Below, in pieces: positions 37,000-48,576 of a stretch of 64,000 bases of DNA (positions are counted from its first letter, which is position 1; each line of letters opens with the position of its first letter). The stretch lies in assembly GCA_025531455.1 (NCBI GenBank), contig JAMYHL010000041.1:62001-126000 (forward strand), in the 5' to 3' direction. The notes beneath the pieces were generated by a model. That model was not told where the DNA came from. It saw only the letters and a program-made list of their open reading frames with translations, and did not search any database. The position numbers and the translations under genes are program-made. This DNA is from Apiotrichum sp. Y4204 (Eukaryota; Basidiomycota; Tremellomycetes; Trichosporonales; Trichosporonaceae).

Positions 37000-39900
37000 A
37001 TGGTCTCGGTACCATACAAGATACCCCTCCCTGCCTCTCCTCCCCCGAGCCCGCCTCGAGGACACACCACCATGCCGCTTAGCACAAGCCCATCGACGTC
37101 GAACAATGCGTCCATCCAGCCTGCACCAATTCCCAGCCCCGACGTTTCCAATGATGACCTCAATATCTCCCCCAAGCGCGACACGCATAGCCAGTGGCGG
37201 TCGCCCAGTCGTCGGGAATCGCATTCGCCCCGGTTGAATGACTTTGAGTTAATCCGCGTCCTTGGGAAGGGCTGCGCAGGTCGTGTCCTCCTCGTCAAAC
37301 ACACCCCGACCGCAAGAGTGCATGCCATGAAGGCCATCTCGAAGCGCGCTGTTCTGGCCAACGATGAATTGGACCACACTCTCACCGAACAACGCATCTT
37401 GCGGCACTTCACATCGCGGGAACGGCGGAGCGCATTCGTCTCTCGACTGTACTATTCATTCTGCGACAAAGAGAACTTTTATCTGGTTATGGAGTTTTAC
37501 CCCGGTGGTGATCTCGCGACCCAGATGGAAATCCACGGCATCCTCGGCCCCCTTCGAACTCGATTCTACACTTGTGACATTGTTGCCGGACTGGACGCCT
37601 TGTATGTGGGATGCGTTGTGTGGCACTGACAACATTAGGCACAGGGAAGGCATCCTTGTTCGTGACCTCAAGCCTGAGAACATTCTGCTCAACTGGCATG
37701 GACATGCCGTCTTGGCCGACTTTGGTCTCTCAAAGTCCTTTGGATACCGTGGTGATCCTATCCCCGTCAAGCTCCCTGCGGACTACATCGAGGGCAAGGG
37801 AACGCCTCCACCGCACGCCGGCCGGGGCTTTGGCTCGTATCGTGGTGGCGAACTGACCTGGGACCGCGCCTACTCGTTCGTCGGCACTCAAGAGTACCTC
37901 GCGCCAGAAGTCATCAAGCGCAATCACTACACATATGCCATTGATTGGTGGGCACTCGGGTGCATTGTGTGCGAATGTTTGACTGGTCGCGTCCCCTTTC
38001 GCGGCCATGACGACGAAAGCAATGTCAGTCATCAGCAGCTCGCGAAATGGAGTGAAACTGACTTTGAAGGCGGAACTGTACGAGCGCGTCGTCAATGCTC
38101 CATGGGACGCGATGTACCGTGGCGACCACCCGCGCAGCTACCTAAAAGAGCGATACCGGATTGACTCCACAACATACGACTTTATCGATGGTCTCTTGGC
38201 CAAGGAGCCAATGTTCCGTCTCACTGAGCCATGCGTTAAGACTCATGCGTACTTTACGAATGTCGACTGGGAGACAGTCGACAAGGGCGACTATCAAGAC
38301 CCATTTCAGCTCGAGATTGATCCTATAGCGGAGTACAACACGCAGTTTTTCCCCCGTCTCTGCCTGGAGGAAACCCCTACTGTGGACATGTCGGGTCACG
38401 ACTATGGCAAGGAGCCGGATGGGGAGCAGAATGCTCTGAACAACGACGCCATCTACGCTGCTGCTCAGGCAGAGTTCCAGAAGGACTTGGAATCGTTCGA
38501 ATGGACTTGCAACACTAGTGTTTTGGAGGAGACTGACCAATCCTCCGTCGAATGCCACTCGGAGACGTCACCCTCTGGTATAGCCGTGGATGAGGATGTC
38601 CACGAAGACATTGAAGTGGATACCCCTCCCGCGACTGAGACGGTCGATGATCCCATGATTGGCGAACAGGTGGAACCAGTTCAGGAGATGGCCGAGTCTA
38701 TTGTGGATGAGGTCGCATCGACCGTTGATCAGCCTGAGTCTGTTACGGATACCATTCCCACAATCCCCAGCGAGTCGGAGGAGCACCGCATGGAGTCACT
38801 CAAGGAACCTGAGCCCTCCGAGGAGAGCGAAAGTCAACTCTTCTACCGTCCGCCTCTGCGATCCGCATCCCTCCGATCAGACAACGCACCATCAGTTGCC
38901 TCGACAACGCAGTCACCGCCTGACACGATGCCACGCAAGGAATCCGTCTCCTCTGGAAAAACCTCTGTGCACGCCCCGTCCATCGCACCTTCCAACTCGA
39001 CCTCCAACGCAACGTCCGTTTCCATTACCCATTCCGTTAGGACCCCGTCCTCTCGCACTCCGTCCATTGTTCTGCCACCTCCTTCGGATAGCCTTGTCGA
39101 ACGTCGTGATACTGCCGACTCGATCCCCGCCGTTACAGTCGACAACATGGAGACTATGTCTCCCGTCTCGCCATCAGTGCTCGGAATCACCCCCAGCGTG
39201 GAGGGCATTGTCCCCCGCCTTCCCTCGGGTCCTCCGCAGAGTGGTCTTTCCGTTTCGGACGTTATTGCCGTTCCCATTCGCGATGGTGGCAGCCCGAATC
39301 TTATCATTCGCCGTCACCGGCAACAACCCAGCGTTGATCAGTTCCCGCATGCGCGACTCTCGGTCGACATCAACGGATCATTTGGCCAGTTGGGTGATGA
39401 GGACTGGGAGCAGCTCGATCTGGATGCCAACGACATCCCTGAAGCTGTGAATGGCGCCAACGCTTCTGGCCATTCGGGTTTCCTGCGTGGTCTGGGCGGT
39501 GTTCTTGGTCGTCGCCAAGGAGGACGACTTGTCTCGATCCGTTCCGGTCGCGCCGCATCGAACCGCGTTCCGTCTGGCCTCCGCAAGGCCTTCACCTCGG
39601 ACTCTGAGGCCGACCTTGAGCAACCCACCGAGTCCAAGCGGCAAACACTTTTCGCGACGCGTGGTCTGGAGAACACGAAACGGGCCCTCACTCGGATCAA
39701 GGCGTTCCCTCCGTCCAAACGCGTGGGTAGTGGTCAGGGAAGCTCACGTCTCTCGGCTCCTAATTCCACCTCCCCCTCACCTGTCGCATCTGTCCGCGGC
39801 ACGACTGTGACACCTAATTCGCGATCTGTATCCATGCAGCGTGATGGGTCCAAGGACGAGAATCCTCGTTCCGTACTGGGGACGCTTTCGCCGTCTGGGA

Positions 39901-40235
39901 AGCGTGGCGCCCGCGCGGAGCTGCCCTCCTTTTTCACACGTCCCAAGACTCGTCGCGCAGTCACGAACAACAACCTTGGCGTGAAACATGCGGCCGCCCG
40001 ATCTCGCTCCTCCGCGAGCGACAGCACCACCACTGCTGAGTCGACGACTGGCATCAGCAACGGACCACCGACACTCCCACCCCTATCATACTCTGTTCCA
40101 GTCTCGGGATCGCCGACCCCTTCAGTCACCACACCCTCAACCTCAGGTGCGCCCCGTCTCGAACTGACAACGACCGGACCGATCGTTTGGGACCTCTCCC
40201 TCGGAAGCCCCAAGCACAGCCCAGTGAAACGCTAA
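37000..40235 (+). CDS. AGC-type protein kinase with long C-terminal tail
   Basis: Three exons (37000-37601, 37639-38023, 38070-40235) encode 1050 residues. Kinase domain about 80-400: glycine loop LGKGCAGRV (88-96), Lys111 (AMK), catalytic loop VRDLKPEN (208-215) with Asp210, DFG 228-230, then GTQEYLAPE (283-291). The DFG-APE activation segment is 64 residues, much longer than usual, with a Gly/Pro-rich insert. Most AGC kinases have YRD; here it is VRD. Exon 3 supplies the end of the domain (YERVVNAPWDAMYRGDHPRSY in two strands) and a NTQFFPRL-like AGC extension. About 600 disordered Ser/Thr/Pro-rich residues follow, with many S/T-P sites. An ATG at 37000 is chosen; the frame upstream has only TTG. 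The subfamily is unclear; substrates unknown. Confidence 0.9.
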
Positions 40236-41445
40236 GTGGAACCAAGGACGATCCCGCGACCTCCAAGAGAAGTGACGCATCGTGGAGAAGAAGAAAATAT
40301 AAAATCAAACCACCAACGAACGACCCCGACGTAAATGCCAAACCACAATGTGAAGGTGCACGGCACGTTGTCAAGCTGCCCGTCCCGCGACGGGTACTTG
40401 TATTCACAGCACTCTGCCTCACCCCACCCCGACATCCGACCCTACACGACCATACGAGACGACCCTCAGACGCATAATCACCACCATGTCATGATACCCT
40501 AGTTCATTCTTCATATCCGTTCTTTCAAAGACGCACCTTACTCCAACACCCCAATCTCATCTTCATCTTTACTTTCACGTTCTAGCAACAACTTTACACA
40601 TGCGAGCAGTGTACCCCGTTTCCTTTCCCTTTATGTTTTCATCCACCCATCTCACTTTCATGGCATGTCGAGGGCTAGTGACTGTAGTGGACATGCAATT
40701 GTCTATTGAATGATCCCGCAGTGCGCAGAGCCACAGCAACTACACCCTGATACTATTACCATATGTCTACAACTCCTAACCCCCAGGAGACTGACCTTTT
40801 GTATTGGGTGTAGGGAACTTCTAATCAACTGACGTTCACCAAACAACACAAGCCACAATGACTGGTCCTAATCTTACGTAAAAAGGGGAACCTCTACGAC
40901 GCTACCCACAATCTGAATCAGCAGACGACCAAACGAGGGCGAGTGCACAACCAACAGGACATCGGCGACTGCTTTGGCGACCCTGTAACTGCTGGGTGCT
41001 GCTGGTTGATTGACCGTGGCTGATCGCTCGGCAGGGTTTGTGGCGGACAGAAGCTCACCAACAGCACAATGCATTCCCCGAGCCTGGGCGCACACGGACT
41101 TCCGGACACTGGGACGGAAAGGGACTTAAAGGGGAGGTGAAGTGGGGAAAGTTGCAGGGATATGGTAATCAGCAGCGTTGTGCTGGTTGTTTTTCTTGTC
41201 ACGACAATAGGGTATTCGGATTACGGCGAATGAAACCAAGAAGAATGTTGTATAGCACGCCCGAAGATGACGACACGGCGTGGAAGCCCCACGGTCGAGC
41301 GGGGGCAAACGGGACACTAGCTTAACGGTTCCACTGAATGATGCATGCGGTATGCATTGTGCTGATTCAGATTCAAAGTTCGCAGCGTGTGGGTGACAGG
41401 TATGGACTGTCGTTGTGATCACTCCACTTTGCAATCCTGGCGTGT

Positions 41446-41453
41446 TATAAAAT
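41446..41453 (+). promoter_or_regulatory. candidate TATA box of GLR1
   Basis: TATAAAAT, the clearest TATA match close to a start codon in this window. With usual fungal spacing it would start transcripts at roughly 41480-41510, so the leader would be short. Confidence 0.5.
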
Positions 41454-41489
41454 CACCCTCGTCGTCACATTTGAGCACACATCCCGTGT

Positions 41490-41660
41490 GTGCCATCTGC
41501 CAACCTGTCGCCCCTCACATCTCTTCCTCGGCGTGCACTTCCCGTCGCCAGCCGCCTCCCCTTTGCCGCAGTAACTCTCATCCCTGCCCGCATCGCACCT
41601 CGCGTCGCTGTCTTTACACCTCTCGCTGCACGCACGTTCACCACATCCACTCCCATCAAT
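41490..41660 (+). other. open in-frame N-terminal extension of GLR1 without ATG (possible mitochondrial presequence)
   Basis: 57 codons upstream of the GLR1 ATG are open and in frame. The encoded sequence has seven Arg and no Asp or Glu, is rich in Ala/Leu/Pro/Ser/Thr, and ends AARTFTTSTPIN, which resembles an R-x-F cleavage site for the mitochondrial processing peptidase. There is no ATG in this frame before the upstream stop at 41472; near-cognate candidates are GTG at 41490 and CTG at 41505 (A at -3). The properties are seen in sequence; translation is an inference. Confidence 0.5.
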
Positions 41661-43267
<1,607 letters not shown>

Positions 43268-44139
43268 GTGCGTGCTCGCCGGGGATGCTTGTGGTGGTGT
43301 TGAGGACGGGTTTGGTGGTGAGGGGTGCCTTTGTGATGGTGACACAAGTGGTGGTGCTATGGTGGAGGCGCCCTGGTGGAGGTGCCACAGTGTTGGGGGT
43401 GGAGGTGCCACAGTGGGTAACTGACACGTCCAGGTATATGTCGATCCGGATGACTGGACTGGATGCAGAAAATAGTGCCTTCCCTCTGCCTTCTGCCTAT
43501 CTATAGTGTTGAAATGTTTACTCACCGTGCTGACATCTCTTGCGCGACACCTATCAAGTATATCGAGTGCAGTGCACAAAATTTGACGACGAGCCTGTTG
43601 CATCGAAAAAGGAACGCGACGAGCACAAGCTTGAGCGCTTGAGCGCGCTGGGAGACAGCAAGTGGTGAACTCAGAGAAGCAAGGCATCATGGGATACCGG
43701 TGCGGTCAACTTTGCGGCTCAAAAGAAGACGTGGGAGCCAGCGGAGAAGAAGCGCAAGCGCAAGCGCGCAAGCGGAGAAGAGCCGCGGCGCTTCGGAGGG
43801 AGATTGACTCGTAGTTGAAGGACCAAGGCAACGCTTTTTCTCTTTCCTACTAACACAGTCCCGTTTGCTTTACCCTCTCCCTCTTCCTTCCTAACTCCCT
43901 AGCTTTGTGGTTGACACGACGCGGATATTGACTTTGCGTTCGCAGAAGTATGGTAGTGGAGTGAGTTTAACGTTCTCCATGCAACATACATACACACAGC
44001 AACTACACGCCGGCTTCCTGACGATCTCGGCTGAAATGAATGTTCATCCTGTTGCTGGTTATCACACCCAACTCCATCACGACTTCCCCGGCCGCATCCG
44101 CGATTGCATACAACCGACTAACAAATCAGATCCATTTCC
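43268..44139. other. GLR1 3' region and upstream of the finger gene
   Basis: 872 bp. 43285-43420 is GGT/GTG-rich and includes two copies of an 18-bp unit (43375-43392 and 43398-43415). 43735-43795 is rich in GCGCAAGCG-type short repeats. 43835-43905 is T/C-rich with CTAAC, the likely promoter/leader of the next gene. No other gene is supported. Confidence 0.45.
43375..43415. repeat. 18-bp direct repeat, two copies
   Basis: Two identical 18-base copies (43375-43392, 43398-43415) separated by 5 bases, in the GGT-rich 3' flank of GLR1. Confidence 0.85.
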
Positions 44140-45134
44140 ATGGTTCCGGCCCCCCAGAATCTATATGCCCTGCCCCCTGTCCTGTTCTCATGGTGGTCGC
44201 CACTATAGATCATGTGGTGGTCTCCAAACCCACGATCGTCACCTTGATCAGCATGGATTCTGTAAAGAAAACCTGCCCCGGACAGGCCCACCGAACCCCT
44301 ACTCGATGTCTACATCTGCGACCGCTGTGGCCATCAATTTAAGGGCAAGGTATGTAGTGACAGGTGGTTTGACGGCTGACGTCCAGAACCGCCATTCAAA
44401 TTATCTTCGACATCTACAGACCGACAGCTACCGCGACCGTACGTGCAAGGAGGCCTCGGGGCCGCAGACCTGTGACCAATGTAACACGACCTGGACGTCG
44501 GGCGTGAGTTCACCTCCTCCGAAGCCCTCACTGATCCGCAGGACCGCATGGAGCGCCTTCGCGCGCACAAGCAAACTAAGGCATACAAGGAGGGTCGCTG
44601 CGGGTCGATTCCGCAGCCCAACTCTATCCCGGAGGTGGTTGCCTGTGAGAAATGCGGTGGCCAGTGGACAGGACACGTGAGGGGAGCAGTAGCTTTCGCT
44701 GACACTCCAGTACAGGAACAACATGCTCAAACAGCACCGCCGCTCTAGGGGCTATGCAAACGGGACGTGCGGAAGCAACACTCAACGTGGCTCCGTGCCG
44801 GAGACCGTAAGCTGTTCTCAATGTGGCGCATCGTGGACAGGTGTCGTATGTGTATTCTCTCTTGTCAAAGACTAATGGCCAGGGCCGTAATGACGCTCTG
44901 AAACGCCATCAGTCAACTCAGCAGTTCAAGGACGGATTCTGTGAACGCGACTCGAAGTGGGCGACTGCAAACGAGACGGTTCAATGTGACCAATGCGGGA
45001 AGACTTGGCATGGACTCGTGAGCTTCAGATAGGTTGCCTGATCAGAGCTAAAACTTTAGGGCCGGAACACAGCACTGACCGGGCACAAAGCGACCAAGAG
45101 ATACCAGCAGGGCAAGTGCGCGACTCGTAAATAG
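44140..45134 (+). CDS. protein of five tandem zinc-finger-like CCHC modules, unknown family
   Basis: The 3' five exons are clear: 44387-44503, 44542-44676, 44711-44845, 44883-45017, 45060-45134, with introns of 34-42 nt. The first finger half is in the exon ending at 44349. My 5' end (ATG 44140, intron 44193-44285) gives 237 residues in frame but is the weak part. Five copies of C-x2-C-x15-H-x10-C follow (Cys/Cys/His/Cys at 29/32/48/59, 68/71/87/98, 113/116/132/143, 158/161/177/188, 203/206/222/233), with Trp or Phe four after the second Cys and Leu before the His, as in C2H2 fingers but with longer loops. Each phase-0 intron cuts seven residues after the second Cys. Three exons are exactly 135 nt. 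Nucleic-acid or protein binding is likely but inferred. I recognise no named family. Confidence 0.78.
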
Positions 45135-45399
45135 GACATACGTGTCAGTACGATTGAGGTTTGGAAAACGGCAGATGGAAGAGCGAGTTATTACTGTAAT
45201 CCCCAGCAGCGACGGTGAGTCCCTACGTAGTACAGTTATAGACCGCTATAACCGCAAAAGTTCTACACACGAACGCGTTTGTGCCACGGCACGAAATTGG
45301 CAAAATCGCCACCCATCTTGTATGGAGAGAATGCCTCGACAGCGCCGTTGAACCGTCTGCAAGCTCGAGCCCATCGAGCTCGATAGGTGCAGCGTTCAG
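45135..45399. other. 3' flank of the finger gene
   Basis: No gene supported. It leads into the repeat-dense block. A 180-codon minus frame (45263-45805) is open across this flank and the repeats, but it is made of repeat translations and no domain is visible. Confidence 0.4.
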
Positions 45400-45405
45400 G
45401 CGGCG

Positions 45406-45462
45406 TCGGTGGCAACGGCGGTGTTGGCGGCAACGGCGGCGTCGGCGATGGCAGCAACGGGC
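45406..45462. repeat. GGCAACGGCGG-type short tandem repeats
   Basis: Imperfect 15-base units built on GGC-AAC-GGC-GGT. Read on plus they would give Gly-Asn-Gly-Gly-Val. Seen directly. Confidence 0.7.
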
Positions 45463-45639
45463 GATGTCGGCGCCGCCCAGGCCGCCGTTGCCGTCGGCAA
45501 CAGTGCTGCAGGCCTCGGCGATGGCCCCGCCGCGGCTTAGGTATTATCAGTACCCTGCGCCGCATCGGGTAGCCCAGGCTCCACCCATAGTGCACCCAAT
45601 GGGGTAGGGTGTGCCCCGGTAGCATGCACAGCCGCCCTG

Positions 45640-45723
45640 ATAGCAAGCAAACGGTGTTGGATAGCGGGCAGACCGTCTCTGACAGCGAGCAAAGTGCTTT
45701 TGGCAGCGGTGGTGATGTCTTGG
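45640..45723. repeat. 21-bp imperfect tandem repeat, four units
   Basis: Four consecutive units of 21 bases start near 45640. On plus they encode seven-residue units of the form D-S-x-Q-T-V-x (DSKQTVL, DSGQTVS, DSEQSAF, then a diverged one). The period is a multiple of three on both strands, so both strands stay open. Confidence 0.75.
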
Positions 45724-45805
45724 GGGAGACATGTTGGCACACTCGCCATACAAAATGGCTTTTGCGCGTTATAAGCACGCGGCGCGTTCGCGCGTTAACA
45801 GGCAA

Positions 45806-45829
45806 GCCACGTGGAAAAAACCACGTGGC
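45806..45829. repeat. perfect hairpin: 9-bp arms around an A6 loop
   Basis: GCCACGTGG, six A, CCACGTGGC. The arms are perfect complements, and each also contains the palindrome CCACGTGG (an E-box-like CACGTG core). Confidence 0.85.
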
Positions 45830-45872
45830 AGCTATTTTGGCCTAGTATCCTAATGGCGGTAAATGGCGCCTA

Positions 45873-45935
45873 AATAGTGCTAATGGCCTTTTAGCCCAGC
45901 TGGCTATAGCTGGCCAGCTGGCCTATTGCACTATT
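45873..45935. repeat. foldback element with nested CAGCTGGC palindromes
   Basis: AATAGTGC at 45873-45880 is the exact reverse complement of GCACTATT at 45928-45935. Inside are imperfect complementary segments (TAATGGCC / GGCCTATT) and repeated CAGCTGGC/GCTGGCCAGC palindromes. This looks like a miniature inverted-repeat or foldback remnant. No target-site duplication is certain. Confidence 0.6.
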
Positions 45936-45939
45936 ATTA

Positions 45940-47120
45940 TTAGCTTAGAGAACTAGACCGCCCGGGCAAGCGGCGCGAAGCGGCGTCTCACTGCTAGTCG
46001 TAGATGACATTGCACCGTACACGTAATTAGTAGTGACAATGGAAGATTGATGTACTAGCTGCTGTCTGCAGCTCTGCAGCTGTGTTTACAGACAGCTCTC
46101 TCTCTCCCTCCAGGATCGTCTTTGGCGTTTAAAGTGAAGAAGGAGGTATGGGAGCTGCACATGCATACAGAGTACAAAATTAGTCCCATCTCATGCACCG
46201 ATGCATTAGATAATAGCTCGTGAGTTGGGCGGCACCTCCAGCATATTTTGATGCCGGTGCTTATCGGGTACGCGAGCAATCAGATATGACATTCAGTTGG
46301 TTGATGATTGTTTGGTTCATGTTGATTGAGGGGCGGCCATCACAGGAACAGGAACGGAAAATCAATACCTTGCCAAGCAAGCAACCTTCGGCCGACTAAC
46401 GACTGAGAGCAACGACGGTCCTCACATCGTGTCGCGTCGCGATGGGCTGGGTATCGGCTGCGCGTATGTACTGTGAACATGCTTTGCGGCGTACTGCCGG
46501 TTGCCGGAGTAGTTCAATGCAGGACACCGGTGTCGAGATCTCCCGGTGTCGCCGCAGAAAATAGGGCACCGAATGCCCTCATCCAGCTTGCTCCGTCCAA
46601 AGAGGGACGGCGGAGCAGTAACAGGCCCGCCGAGCCCTACAAACATGCGACAATACACACACCCATGCACCCAACTTTGCAATTGTCACAGTGAGCGCAA
46701 TGTATGGGTCATGTCGAGTTGCTTCTGATGCGCCATCCACTCGAGCCCTGGTTCCTGTGTGCGTCCAACGGACGCGAGAGAGCGTGACGCGACGAGCTTC
46801 TGGCCCTGCATTCTGTTATCCTGTACTTGTCCTGCATCACGCATTGTACATCATGTAGCGCGTATCGCACTGTCTATCCAGCTGGCCGTGACTGTCATCA
46901 AACACAGTCTCACACAGCGTCAATCAGTCACAGTCTTACACATTTCGTGACCTGTGCAACTCGGAGCCTGTCGACTCGAACCGCGTCGCCGTTGTTGACT
47001 TTCATGTCGACTCTCACACGCTGCCTAGGATAAAGTTACTTGCAACCAACAGCGAAGTCCCCACAACAATACCGACATACGACGCGATCCCGAACATTTG
47101 TCCGTTCCTCAGCGTGCAAA
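45940..47120. other. gene-free stretch upstream of the 47.1-kb gene
   Basis: Nothing is supported. The first ~100 bp is A/T-rich; the rest has ordinary composition. 46870-47120 is the probable promoter/leader. Confidence 0.4.
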
Positions 47121-48248
47121 ATGCGGACGCCAACACCATCGACTCCGCATCGACACATGCTCAACGACCGCCGAGAGGCCACCATCTCAATGCCCGATGT
47201 CGAGAGCCGCTTTGGCTACGTCACTCCTCCGACGTCGCCGGGCCTTCATTCTGGCTGCTTTGTGCCGTGGGACTGGAAGCAGGGCGCGGGGTTGGCGTCA
47301 ACGAGCACCTCGGTACCAACAAGTCCGAGGATTGAGCAAGATGGAGAAAATGCGAGTCCGTCCGTTGCCACAGCATCGCAAGTCGACTTGCAGACAACTC
47401 CCACGCGAGTTTCGTCCAGGACATTGCGGAAGCCTCCCACGCCATCGCCTCCCACACCATCAGCTCCTCAACGCCAGAAGCGAGGCCTCCGGCCATTGTC
47501 ACTCGGCGTCCGCCGGACGGAGAAGACTGCCGGTTCAAGGCTGTCCGCACCGTCCTCTCACCTCTGCTTGGTGCTGCCCCCACCACGGCGCCCGGTCCCC
47601 CTCTCGCGGTTCACTGCCTCTCCTTCTCCTGCCTCTTCGATCCCCACCCCTGTTCCATCTTCGCCGACCCTTCCTCCTCTTCCCACCCACGAGGACCGAT
47701 TGGCTATCCTTGCCTTCTTTGCGCGCCGTGCACCCTCAAATACAATGCCTAGCATATGGGGAACACTCCGGGTCAGCCCGCCATTCGTACAGTGCATTCG
47801 CATCGGACGCGTAGAGGTGAGTCAAGGAATGCAAACTCTGGCGGAACCTAACACCAGATCACGCGTTCAAAGCTCAAGTCACTGCTTACCTACTTTGAAG
47901 GCATGCGGCAACGATATGATGCATATGCAAACGCCAGTGCTGCCCTGCCGGGCGCAAACCCGTATGCGGCGCGCATCTCCGCCGCACAAGTCGAGGTGAG
48001 TTGGATAAATATCCTCAACTTTCTGACAGCAGGCCCGGCAAGACGAGAACGCACTTGCGAGTCTCATCCTCACATTGGCGGAACTCGAACGCGGCTCAAC
48101 GACTCTGGCGTTTCTTCGTCTTCGCGCGTTGTCAGAGGGAGGGGCAGTGTGGCTCACAGCCCACCTGAAAGAGGAGGTGCCTGCGTGGCTCGAGGACGTG
48201 AAGGGGATGCTGCGGGAGCTGCATGGGCTCGCAGGTGGTGCGCGGTGA
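47121..48248 (+). CDS. uncharacterised protein, disordered N-half and helical C-half
   Basis: Three exons (47121-47816, 47858-47995, 48033-48248) give 349 residues with clean donors, branch points and acceptors. Residues 1-200 are Ser/Pro/Thr/Arg-rich and probably disordered. From about residue 195 (THEDRLAILAFFARRAPSN), the sequence is helical; exon 2 has SKLKSLLTYFEGMRQRYDAY and exon 3 ENALASLILTLAELERG and WLTAHLKEEVPAWLEDV. The pattern suggests a protein-protein interaction or coiled-coil-like module. I do not recognise the family. The start MRTPTPSTPHRH is the first ATG in frame. It converges with DBP3. Confidence 0.8.
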
Positions 48249-48576
48249 AGCTGAAGGAGTGAAGAAGTCCGGATTTTGAGAGATAGCCACTTTGTATCCG
48301 TATTGTAGGCTTGTACAGGGCAGATAGATTAGTCCGTATCGTGTCATCGATGATCGGGCATGTACGCATTGCTGCACGTCGCCAGTTGTGTTGGTACCAA
48401 ATATGATCCATGCATACACTACATCTACAGAATGAAAGTCTAGTGGCACATGGACGGACGCAAGACTCTATCTAGGCTCTATTGCTAGGCTACGCGTAAT
48501 CCGTATTTTGTTTATCGTTCGCTTGACGTATAGGCAAGCAGGGTATGATAGGAGAACAAAGCTGAGTGGAACCCGA
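48249..48576. other. convergent 3' region
   Basis: 328 bp containing both 3' ends; no other feature. Confidence 0.4.

Larger units (their letters stand above)
40236..41660. promoter_or_regulatory. AGC kinase 3' region and GLR1 promoter
   Basis: 1.4 kb between two plus-strand genes. An AATATAAAA-type A-rich patch near 40294 may aid 3' processing. A TATAAAAT box lies at 41446-41453, about 210 bp before the GLR1 ATG and 40-60 bp before the open N-terminal extension. No other gene is supported. Confidence 0.5.

Noticed and set aside
44140..45134. Classical C2H2 or GATA zinc finger assignment for the modular gene
   Set aside because: Spacing C-x2-C-x15-H-x10-C does not fit C2H2 (x12, then x3-5) or GATA (C-x2-C-x17-C-x2-C), and it holds in all five copies.
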